Source: Bog-950 sp964493695 (GTDB taxonomy: Bacteria; Bacteroidota; Bacteroidia; Chitinophagales; LD1). Taken from it: 9,698 nucleotides of DNA. The DNA lies in NCBI GenBank assembly GCA_964493695.1, contig CAZBPG010000129.1, positions 1 to 9,698 of the forward strand, written 5' to 3'. The notes under the pieces were generated by a model. That model ran no database searches, was not told the DNA's origin, and saw nothing but the letters and a program-made list of their open reading frames with translations. Both the position numbers and the translations under genes were made by a program. Each line of letters begins with the position of its first letter. The stretch's first letter is position 1. Below, one piece after another: positions 1-6,165 of this stretch.

Positions 1-1
1 A

Positions 2-316
2 GAGACACCCTGCGGTGAAGGAAATGCCGTGCAGGCCAACGTGCGCGCCATGCTTTACGAAAACATAGAAGCTTTGGGACAGGTGTTTAATATTGCGGTG
101 GGAGAGAACTTCTCGGTGAACCAGCTTTGCAGTAAAATAGGAGCATTACTCAATAATGACCACCAGCCCACTTACCGCGCAGCCCGTGCAGGTGATGTAA
201 GAAACTCTCTGGCAGATATTTCGAAAGCAAAAAATCTTCTGGGTTACAACCCTCAGTTTAATTTCGATAAAGGACTTGCCTTAACGGTGGAGTATTTCCG
301 TGCGCTTAACGCATAA
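2..316 (+). CDS. NAD-dependent sugar epimerase (SDR family), C-terminal part only
   Basis: This is the last 104 codons of a gene that starts before the window; the frame is open from base 2 and ends with TAA at 314-316. The segment NAVQANVRAM, the stretch VFNIAVGENFSVNQL and the tail GDVRNSLADISKAKNLLGY followed by a final helix match the C-terminal third of extended short-chain dehydrogenases that epimerise UDP-sugars, such as UDP-GlcNAc/UDP-glucose 4-epimerases of the WbpP/Gne type. These enzymes work in the cytoplasm to supply surface-polysaccharide precursors. The catalytic YxxxK and Rossmann motifs lie outside the window, so the exact substrate cannot be told. The first nine residues (ETPCGEGNA) fit the expected family pattern (ETSRDFxYVxNA) poorly and look two residues short, which may be real divergence or an error near the sequence edge. 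The family call is firm and the specificity is not. Confidence 0.85.
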   Translation, partial: ETPCGEGNAVQANVRAMLYENIEALGQVFNIAVGENFSVNQLCSKIGALLNNDHQPTYRAARAGDVRNSLADISKAKNLLGYNPQFNFDKGLALTVEYFRALNA

Positions 317-330
317 AGCAAAGAGAGAAC

Positions 331-422
331 TTTGTCATGCCGAGGAACGAGGCATCTTGTATTTCTTACGACCGCCAATACAAGATTCCTCACTTCGCAG
401 AACCTACGTTCGGAATGACAAA
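331..422. repeat. Long imperfect inverted-repeat intergenic element
   Basis: The outer arms TTTGTCAT (331-338) and ATGACAAA (415-422) are exact complements. Inner arms at 349-363 and 377-391 pair over 15 positions with one mismatch around a 13-base loop. The TTGTCATxCxGAG…GGAATGACA pattern is of a type I recall as dispersed in Bacteroidota intergenic DNA (from memory, not checked). A remnant of the same kind lies at 7401-7427. It sits directly after the epimerase stop codon and has no coding potential I would trust. Confidence 0.65.
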
Positions 423-430
423 ACTCTTAT

Positions 431-470
431 CAAACAGCAATGCCATCCCTTTGGATGGCATTGCTGTTTG
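431..470. terminator. Perfect 18-bp hairpin, likely bidirectional terminator
   Basis: Bases 431-448 and 453-470 are perfect reverse complements around the four-base loop CTTT. The hairpin lies between the converging epimerase (+) and outer-membrane protein (-) genes. The flanks are only moderately T-rich (ATTTGTT on the + side, ATAAGAGTTTTG on the - side), so strength is uncertain, but position and symmetry fit a shared terminator. Confidence 0.75.
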
Positions 471-489
471 ATTTGTTACCTACCTGCGT

Positions 490-1269
490 TTATTGTGTGT
501 CTTCGCAATGAAAGCGGAAGCCGAGTTTCAGGCCAAGGGAAGCACCATAGTTAGGATAACCATCATCTCTCCTTCCTTCATTAACCTCCTTTCTGAAGTA
601 AGCGATGTTCAAGAAATTGATTTGTGGGCCGATGAACATATCGGCATGGGCGCAGAGATTTAACTGGGCACCAAGTAATATCGTCCATCCCAACATAGCG
701 TAGTCACGCATGAATTTAGCATCGCGTTTAATTTTGTCTTTATCGGTAGAGACTTTCTCTCCGTCCGGATTATAGACAACGGTGGTGTTGGTTTGAAGAA
801 CCGGAAAGTTAAACTGCGGCCCGGTAGCAAACTCGAAGGTGGAGTTTTGCATTTGCTTAAACAGGTGGAACATAATGGGTACTTGCAAATAAGCAATATG
901 GCCCATAGAACGGTAGTCAACATACTTGTTGCCTAAGAAGTAGTTGGTGTGGCGGTAAAAGTAGCCCTGCATACGGAAAGCCAGGCCGGCTGATACTGCA
1001 AATAACTCGCAAGGGCGATAGCCATATTCACCACCCATATCAAAGCCGATAAATGGCATTTGAAATTCATAGGGTTCGGGGTCTTCATAAGTCTTTCCCG
1101 GAACATAAAAAAAGTAATCGGCACTGGGGGTTACGTGAAACTCGCCAAAGTGGTGAGCAAAGGTGCCTTTTGCAGGCGGTTCTTTTGCGAGACTGAGGGC
1201 GGCATTTTTGTTGCCGAAGCAAACAAGGCTTAATAACACAAAACTTAGGGTAATGAATGGGTTTCTCAT
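490..1269 (-). CDS. Exported outer-membrane beta-barrel protein, PorT-like family
   Basis: The protein is 259 residues from the chosen ATG at 1267-1269. An in-frame TTG 11 codons upstream is rejected because the signal peptide begins cleanly at the ATG (MRNPF, then the hydrophobic run ITLSFVLLSLVCF). The mature part has alternating, aromatic-rich strands typical of a small 8-10-stranded barrel: FHVTPSADYFFYV, FIGFDMGGEYGY, LFAVSAGLAFRM, IAYLQVPIMFHLF, STFEFATGPQFNF, TILLGAQLNL, and a last strand near the C terminus (ASLGLKLGFRFH). This layout fits the PorT/OMP_b-brl_2 group, whose members sit in the outer membrane and mostly lack a known function. No Shine-Dalgarno precedes the start, as is usual in Bacteroidota. 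It is convergent with the epimerase and shares its terminator. A structural rather than enzymatic role is inferred. Confidence 0.8.
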   Translation of the reverse strand: MRNPFITLSFVLLSLVCFGNKNAALSLAKEPPAKGTFAHHFGEFHVTPSADYFFYVPGKTYEDPEPYEFQMPFIGFDMGGEYGYRPCELFAVSAGLAFRMQGYFYRHTNYFLGNKYVDYRSMGHIAYLQVPIMFHLFKQMQNSTFEFATGPQFNFPVLQTNTTVVYNPDGEKVSTDKDKIKRDAKFMRDYAMLGWTILLGAQLNLCAHADMFIGPQINFLNIAYFRKEVNEGRRDDGYPNYGASLGLKLGFRFHCEDTQ

Positions 1270-1342
1270 ATTCGATTTATTTTGGTTGAGTGCAAGGTGC
1301 AAAGTATATTTTGAGTTTCAAAATTTAAGATGTGGGAAAGTG

Positions 1343-1440
1343 ATAAGTGAAAAGCGAGTGGTAAGTGGTAAGTGGCGAGTGGTGAAAGGCAAATGGCAAA
1401 GCTCAAAGGGCAATAGGCAAAGGGCAAAAAGCAAAACGCA
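1343..1440. repeat. Imperfect tandem array with a 7-bp period
   Basis: Read in sevens from 1357 the units are AGTGGTA, AGTGGTA, AGTGGCG, AGTGGTG, AAAGGCA, AATGGCA, AAGCTCA, AAGGGCA, ATAGGCA, AAGGGCA, AAAAGCA, AAACGCA; two weaker units precede them. The phase never slips across about 14 units while the unit drifts from AGTGGTA to AAGGGCA. The array is non-coding, purine-rich, and lies just past the terminator of the 312-codon gene and upstream of the barrel gene. Confidence 0.75.
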
Positions 1441-1446
1441 AGAAAT

Positions 1447-1480
1447 AAAAAGCCCCCCGGTGATACCGAGGGGTTTTTTT
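1447..1480 (-). terminator. Rho-independent terminator of the 312-codon gene
   Basis: On the minus strand a GC-rich stem (CCCC pairing GGGG, then C:G and a three-pair ACC/GGT top around a three-base loop, one bulged base) is followed by CTTTTTATTT. It begins within the stop codon of the gene at 1479. The + strand side also has seven T residues, so it could stop transcription in either direction. Confidence 0.85.
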
Positions 1481-2417
1481 ATACCGGTTGGAGTTGGACG
1501 TTAACGCGTTTGACGGTGCCGGTTTGAACGATGACTTCGATTTCCTGCGGGATGTAAGCGGGTTTTGAAATGACGACCTGATAGGTTGCTGCAGCGAGTT
1601 GAAGTTTGAGTGCGCGACCGTTAGTATCGGAAGTTAATTCGGTGCTTGGTTTGATGAGGATGGATGCACCTGCTATATCGGTTTCGGTGACAGCATCGGT
1701 AACATGGAAGCGCATACCGGCTACACCGGCACCGCGAACAAGAAGTAGTTGTTGTTCTAAAATGAATTGTTCGCGTTCGGCTTCTTCATTGTCTGCGGTG
1801 AAGATGGCCTGTGCATCGGCATTGACAGAGGTGATGATTTTGTATATGGCATTGTTGGCATCTATTTTTTCTTCAGTACCAAGCTCGGCACCAGACTCGG
1901 AGCCGAGGTAGTCGATATGCAGGGTTTGAAAATTGGTTTTGAGTGTGCTGAACTCACCGGGGAAAGCGGCAGGCATGTTTTGACCTGCTGCATCGAGGGT
2001 GCTTGTATTATCGATGATGAACTGGTTACCACGGGTAAGCATTTGCTTGCAGCTATCGAAGTCGCCATTGGCAGCAGCGGCATAGTAAGAGCCACCGGCA
2101 GCATCTATTTTAATTTCGTGTTCGTTTTCGGGAAAAACTTCGACAATGTAGCGCCTGAGGGCGTTGAACTTGTCGAGGGATTGCTGCACGAGCACTACTA
2201 ACTGAACGTGGCGGGTTTGGTGAAGCTCATCGCGTTGCTCTTCATCGGGGAGGTCTTCGGCAGCATCAATAGCGAGGATTTGTGCTGCTACCCAAGGTGC
2301 ATTGTATTTGCCTTTGAAGGCCGAGAAGCGGGTGAGGAAAAAATTTACGGCTGCAACTACAAGGCGGGCAATGGTGTAAAGCTCGGATTGTTTGAAGTTA
2401 TACTTGTTCTTTTTCAT
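1479..2417 (-). CDS. Unknown protein with C-terminal carboxypeptidase-regulatory-like beta domain
   Basis: The 312-residue protein starts at the ATG at 2415-2417 (MKKNKYNFKQ). I do not recognise the N-terminal two thirds. Residues 8-225 look almost wholly helical, acidic and alanine-rich. Residues 15-30 are hydrophobic but are broken by charges and lack a signal-peptide layout. From about residue 233 a beta-rich domain begins (GMRFHVTDAVTETDIAGASILI … TNGRALKLQLAAATYQVVISKPAYIP … VKRVNVQLQ). Its order of an 'A/G-A-S-I' strand, a 'T-x-x-N-G' turn, a 'Y-x-V-x-I-S-x-x-G/A-Y' strand and a last hydrophobic strand is that of CarboxypepD_reg/PEGA-like domains, which in Bacteroidota are usually exported. 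No export signal is visible here, which is odd. The gene appears to be single, with its own terminator and no partner on its strand. Function is unknown. Confidence 0.75.
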   Translation of the reverse strand: MKKNKYNFKQSELYTIARLVVAAVNFFLTRFSAFKGKYNAPWVAAQILAIDAAEDLPDEEQRDELHQTRHVQLVVLVQQSLDKFNALRRYIVEVFPENEHEIKIDAAGGSYYAAAANGDFDSCKQMLTRGNQFIIDNTSTLDAAGQNMPAAFPGEFSTLKTNFQTLHIDYLGSESGAELGTEEKIDANNAIYKIITSVNADAQAIFTADNEEAEREQFILEQQLLLVRGAGVAGMRFHVTDAVTETDIAGASILIKPSTELTSDTNGRALKLQLAAATYQVVISKPAYIPQEIEVIVQTGTVKRVNVQLQPV

Positions 2418-2648
2418 GATGTTTAGATTTTAAATTGTTATGAAAAAGTTGAGTTGTTACATGCCGGTTGCTTTTTTTAAGAACGCAAGGTGATGTTTAG
2501 ATATTATGTTTGGCAGAAAAAAAAATTGTGAAAAAAAATTTAAAGCAGAAAAGAAAAAAGCGAAATGCAGGCTCGCACGGAGACACGGAGGAATAGAAAT
2601 GAATGAAGTTTGAGAGAAAAGAGTGAAGCGGAGAAGTGGAACAGACTA

Positions 2649-2676
2649 CCTGCCTTCGCGAAGCCGCTACGGCAGG
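2649..2676. repeat. Palindromic intergenic element, copy 1
   Basis: CCTGCC (2649-2654) pairs with GGCAGG (2671-2676) around a segment containing the palindrome TTCGCGAA. The core GCCTTCGCGAAGC recurs at 9583-9595 after dnaK. Matching sequence on its two sides (starting at 2596 and 2681, both GAAATGAATGAA) suggests the element sits inside the purine-rich array and split it. Confidence 0.65.
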
Positions 2677-2680
2677 CGAA

Positions 2681-2932
2681 GAAATGAATGAAAGTTGAGG
2701 CGAAAAGAATGAGAGCAGGGAAGAAAAGGATGAGGGGTGAGAAGAAAAGAACGGTTAGGGAAAGGAAAAGAACAGAGCCGGAGGAGAAAAGAGTGAAGGC
2801 CGGGAAGAAAAGAACGGTAGCTGAGAAGAAAAGAATGGTTGGGGAAGAGAAAAGAATGAGCCCTGAGGCGAAAAGAATGAACGCGGAGAAGAAAAGAATG
2901 AGGGTTGAGGCGGCAGAAATGAGGAAAGAGGT
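2681..2932. repeat. Tandem array of twelve 21-bp units with a conserved core
   Basis: The core GAAAAGAATG or a close variant begins at 2681, 2702, 2723, 2744, 2765, 2786, 2807, 2828, 2849, 2870 and 2891, with a degraded copy at 2912: always exactly 21 bases apart. The 11 bases between cores vary but stay purine-rich, often ending GRGAA or GAGGC. Each unit behaves as three 7-mers. A diverged stretch of the same character at 2596-2640 lies on the other side of the palindromic element. Translated on the + strand from 2688 it gives a heptad string (xEKKRMx); on the minus strand it gives xxHSFLL strings. Equal openness on both strands and the lack of any recognisable domain argue for a DNA repeat rather than a gene. 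Confidence 0.85.
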
Positions 2933-3022
2933 GGAATTTGTGGGGTTTTGGGAAGGAATTGTAGGGAAAGAATAAAAGGTAAAGGGGAAAGAGTAGCAGT
3001 AGGTAGTGGCAGTATGCACAGC

Positions 3023-3058
3023 CGCAGAGTCCCGAGACGGAGACTCTGCGGGGGGGGG
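3023..3058. repeat. 9-bp inverted repeat followed by nine G residues
   Basis: CGCAGAGTC (3023-3031) and GACTCTGCG (3042-3050) are exact complements with a 10-base middle, and the last G begins a run of nine (3050-3058). It lies about 85 bases past the operon's final stop codon. It could cap the operon transcript, but it lacks a T tract on the minus strand, so I do not call it an intrinsic terminator. Confidence 0.55.
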
Positions 3059-3143
3059 AAAATCTCTGATGACTGCTCTGTTTTGTCAAAACGCTTTCTG
3101 TTGCGAAAGTAAGATGCGTTTCTATTTCATCATATAGACATAA

Positions 3144-4751
3144 TCAAAACTTATCCTCCTGTTGTTGAGAAAGTTCGTTTTGAATTTCATTCATCAACTG
3201 GTCATCTATATACGGCTTAAATGCCTTTAACCAAATTGCTGAATTTGACATGAAAAAACTAATGAATTCCTCTTCGCTAAAAAAATCTTTGCAAAGTGAA
3301 GTCTCCTCTTCCCAAAGTTTTACAATATCAATTGTCCATGAGATATCATGATTACAGGAATAATGATAAAAACTAGTTTCACCATCATAATCCTGTGTAG
3401 TATTCCAATGAAAAAAACCAGTATCAAGATACCAAGAACGAATATTTTCTAATGAAAGGTGTTTTCGAAACCGAATAACAGTTGCATAGGAAAATGGAAA
3501 ATTTATATGCGTTGAAAACCCATCGATTCTATCAACGGTTTCATATGGAATATATAATTTGCCATAGGAAAGCCATTGCAATTTATCGGCATATTTCTCA
3601 ACCAGGTCAAGATTTGATATAAGATTGGGGTTCTTTTGAAGCCCATCTGTTAGTAAATCGGGATATTCATATTTCCTAAAGTCAGGAATTCTGTAAGGGC
3701 GCATACAAAACTGGTAGCGTTGCAACACATCATCGTCAATAGGAAGATAGTGCGACCGAATAACCATTGGGTTTGTTGACATCATACAATCGTTGACGAG
3801 GTTCCAGGTCCAAGGCAAGTTAGTTAAGTGACTGTTCCTATTCAACTCACGTTCATCTAAATTTTTTCTGCAACTCCTGATAATATCAATTGTAATTACT
3901 TCTGACTTACTTAATGAAATCCAAAACTTGGTGGCGGTTTCCTTGCTTATGTTAGCTACATCTGCTATGGCATCGTTGACGTTTAAACTATTTTGAGTCA
4001 GAAGTTTTAGAATAAAATCAGCCTTGTGCACTAGGTGCTCAGTGTTTAATTCAACGTATATATGGTCAAGTCTTCTCTTATACTCTGTCTGCGAAACACG
4101 TTCTTCAATATAAATAGGTATTTTGTAATTCTGCCTATTTAACGTGTCAATTAGTTGTAAATCCCATTTTATATGTCTGCATTCTGTTAGTGACTCAAGA
4201 ATTACATAATGCATTACATTATCTGCATAGGCTCCGTCAACGTAATCATGATGCTCAAACCTAGAATAGGGGTAATTATCATAAGTCAAAAATTGGTAAT
4301 CACTGCTATGTTCGCATAATGTTTTATAACTTAATTTTTCGACAAGCTCTTCAATTTTTAAGAAAAGTAGATTCTTATTTACAGCTAATGCCGGTTCGTC
4401 AAAGTGAGCGTCAATGTAATGTCGCAAAGTTGGAAAAAAGTCAGCAAACTCCGGATCTAGCTCCCGATAATATGGGTCATTATCATGCCTTTGAAAATCG
4501 GGCCAAAAATCAAGATTATTAATGTTATGTATGGTTATTTCACGCTGTGACATAGTTGAATATACAGGCTTTGCATGGGGAGTTTTGTCGAAATAATTGG
4601 CATACTCTGCTTTGAACAATGAAGGGTGACGTAAAAAGAAAGCCTTGATTTCTGCACGTATTGATACTGCGAGAATGTTATTAGTTACAGCGATTTGGTT
4701 GTTCGCCTTTACTAGTGCCTTGTCTTCATATGGTAGTAGTTCTTTACTCAC
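3144..4751 (-). CDS. Unknown 535-residue protein, last gene of the accessory operon
   Basis: The start is a GTG at 4749-4751 that overlaps the end of the nuclease gene by 8 bases, which indicates translational coupling; the next methionine is at residue 67. I do not recognise the whole protein. It is soluble-looking, with no signal peptide or membrane segment, and rich in W, Y, D and H. Residues 9-30 (EDKALVKANNQIAVTNNILA) form an amphipathic helix of a kind I recall at the ends of other Bacteroidota proteins, so it may be a docking segment (inference). In the C-terminal half, segments such as NLPWTWNLVND (311-321), NLDLVEKYADKLQWLSYGK (380-398) and HDISWTIDIVKLW (468-480) resemble the loose 'LPWSxELIxKYxDKWxWxxLS' repeat seen in some uncharacterised proteins. 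Residues 255-285 could form a small helical domain. No catalytic motif stands out. The sequence is clearly AT-richer than dnaK. It is probably a partner or sensor of the nuclease encoded before it. Confidence 0.8.
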   Translation of the reverse strand: MSKELLPYEDKALVKANNQIAVTNNILAVSIRAEIKAFFLRHPSLFKAEYANYFDKTPHAKPVYSTMSQREITIHNINNLDFWPDFQRHDNDPYYRELDPEFADFFPTLRHYIDAHFDEPALAVNKNLLFLKIEELVEKLSYKTLCEHSSDYQFLTYDNYPYSRFEHHDYVDGAYADNVMHYVILESLTECRHIKWDLQLIDTLNRQNYKIPIYIEERVSQTEYKRRLDHIYVELNTEHLVHKADFILKLLTQNSLNVNDAIADVANISKETATKFWISLSKSEVITIDIIRSCRKNLDERELNRNSHLTNLPWTWNLVNDCMMSTNPMVIRSHYLPIDDDVLQRYQFCMRPYRIPDFRKYEYPDLLTDGLQKNPNLISNLDLVEKYADKLQWLSYGKLYIPYETVDRIDGFSTHINFPFSYATVIRFRKHLSLENIRSWYLDTGFFHWNTTQDYDGETSFYHYSCNHDISWTIDIVKLWEEETSLCKDFFSEEEFISFFMSNSAIWLKAFKPYIDDQLMNEIQNELSQQQEDKF

Positions 4752-6132
4752 TTTCTGTTTTAAGTTTTTTAAGTTCCAGTTTAAGCCGCACTAATGTTTC
4801 TTCAAAATATAAATCCCAATCGGTAATGCCCTTAATTGTTTGGTAGATTTCAGTATTCTTAAGTTTATTGATTTCTGAAGTTAATCTTGCCACAATATCT
4901 TTCTGTAATTTTAATTTCGCTTTCAGTTTTTCTTTTTCTGAAATAACTAGAGGTTGGTCAGTGAATAGCTTATTGCTTTCAACTTTTGCAAGAAATTCTT
5001 TTACCTTGATTAAATCGTTCTGTTCGTATGCTTCTTTCAAAAGCCTAAAAATTTCCGCTGCCCGTTCTTTTAGTTCTTCACTTACTTTATCGGGGTGGCA
5101 TAGCAGAGCGGCTTTTCTGAAACAGGTTTTTAGCTGCTGTTTCTCTTCTGAGTTCAGTTCGTATAGCTTTTGTTTTTTGGTTGCTTCATATTGCCTGTGG
5201 TAATTCTCATAATCGGCCTTTGCCTGTTCATATACCTTTTTTGCTCCGGGGCTATCGTCCTTATTTTTCTGAGCAATGCGCAACCGAAGGTGAAGAATTT
5301 CGCTAACAATAGACCCTAATGCCCGATTATGTTTTATGCTAAACTCACGAATAATCTTTTCTACTTCCGATTTTTCATCAGCCAAAGCTGAGAGTTCTAA
5401 TTCGAGAGCTTTAAGCTCGAGGTTTAACCCGAATAGCTCCGGGTCGTCATATATAGTAAGCGCCTGATACTTATTGATGATGTTGCCCAAAAGTAATATG
5501 CCATTTGAATATTGTTTTGAAGTAATTGCGTTTAGCATTTCTGCTAGCCCTTCAATGTCTTTTGTATGTGCTGATATTTTGGGTAACTCTCTTTCTAGTT
5601 CTTCTATTTCTTCAAGCTCTATCAGCAATTTAATTTTAGCAAGCCGCTTAACAAGGCGAGGAAAATTTGTTGCTGATTCCTGAGCGTCATGCGATTTGCC
5701 AAAGTATTTTTCTACGATGTTTTTGAATTGCGCAATGAACTGCGAAGCAAGTTCTGCATGGTCGCGAGTAACGGTGATATTCTCATCATTTTGCCGTGCC
5801 TTATAACTCCAATTGTATGAACCAGTGATAACTGTTTTGCCGTCCACTACACAAAATTTGTGGTGCATTAGATTGCTGGTATCGTTTGAAGCGATAATGT
5901 AAGCGTGAGAGTTGTTGCCGTTTAGCTGTGCGTAGTCAATCCCTGAGTTATTGTTTATTTCATCACCTAAAATCAGAAGTTTAATCTCTACACCAGAAAG
6001 ACTTTTTTGTTTTAGAAGTTGGAACAGGTCTTTGTCGGTGAACCAAGCAACAGCAACATAAACTGAATGCTTTGCAGTTTTCAGTTCATCGGAAATGACT
6101 TGTTTGATGTTGTCGAAGTGTGCTTCTACCAT
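4744..6132 (-). CDS. Phospholipase-D-family (HKD) nuclease with a J domain
   Basis: The protein has 462 residues. Residues 1-145 are a single PLD phosphodiesterase domain: strands VYVAVAWF and IKLLILG, the HKD motif H90-x-K92-x4-D97, then TGSYNWS (103-109) and NDEN (115-118). One HKD motif per chain means the active site should form by dimerisation, as in Nuc-type endonucleases; lipid hydrolysis is less likely. Residues 155-320 are charged helices with probable coiled coil. Residues 325-385 form a J domain: a helix ending CFRKAALLC, then the intact HPD tripeptide (346-348), then a helix AAEIFRLLKEAYEQ. Helix I is not obvious, giving an auxilin-like look. J domains stimulate Hsp70 ATPase through HPD. 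Residues 395-462 are again coiled-coil-like. There is no signal peptide, so it should act in the cytoplasm. It starts 33 bases after the pentapeptide gene and overlaps the next gene by 8 bases. HKD family and J domain are seen directly; DNA or RNA cleavage is inferred. Confidence 0.88.
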   Translation of the reverse strand: MVEAHFDNIKQVISDELKTAKHSVYVAVAWFTDKDLFQLLKQKSLSGVEIKLLILGDEINNNSGIDYAQLNGNNSHAYIIASNDTSNLMHHKFCVVDGKTVITGSYNWSYKARQNDENITVTRDHAELASQFIAQFKNIVEKYFGKSHDAQESATNFPRLVKRLAKIKLLIELEEIEELERELPKISAHTKDIEGLAEMLNAITSKQYSNGILLLGNIINKYQALTIYDDPELFGLNLELKALELELSALADEKSEVEKIIREFSIKHNRALGSIVSEILHLRLRIAQKNKDDSPGAKKVYEQAKADYENYHRQYEATKKQKLYELNSEEKQQLKTCFRKAALLCHPDKVSEELKERAAEIFRLLKEAYEQNDLIKVKEFLAKVESNKLFTDQPLVISEKEKLKAKLKLQKDIVARLTSEINKLKNTEIYQTIKGITDWDLYFEETLVRLKLELKKLKTESE

Positions 6133-6165
6133 AACTCAATATCGGACTTGTTGCTTGACTTTTTG

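Larger units (their letters stand above)
2418..3143. other. Gene-free stretch filled with purine-rich repeats
   Basis: The 726 bases between the 312-codon gene and the operon end hold, in order: an AT-rich leader with long A runs (2515-2560), a CACGGAGACACGGAG-type motif (2578-2591), a degenerate start of a repeat array, a palindromic element, the main 21-bp array, and a 9-bp inverted repeat with nine G residues. Open frames exist on both strands, but all are simple translations of the 21-bp units. I see no credible gene here and no clear promoter for the 312-codon gene. Confidence 0.6.

Noticed and set aside
300..554. Open frame of 84 codons after the epimerase gene
   Set aside because: It runs through the inverted repeat, the terminator hairpin and the end of the opposite barrel gene, and has no family resemblance.
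1300..1308. TATACTTTG on the minus strand before the barrel gene as a -7 box
   Set aside because: The spacing inside the motif is off by one and no -33 TTG is present at the expected distance.
2505..2512. TATGTTTG, an exact TANNTTTG match on the + strand
   Set aside because: No TTG lies at the right distance upstream and no gene follows on that strand, so a chance match in AT-rich DNA is likely.
2681..2932. Possible CRISPR array
   Set aside because: Units are only 21 bases with a 10-base core and 11-base remainder, far too short for repeats and spacers, and no cas gene is nearby.
2688..2975. Open frame for a 95-residue Lys/Arg/Glu heptad-repeat protein on the + strand
   Set aside because: It is a direct translation of the 21-bp array; the minus strand is equally open, there is no convincing start signal, and no domain is recognisable. 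Kept only as a finding about the array.
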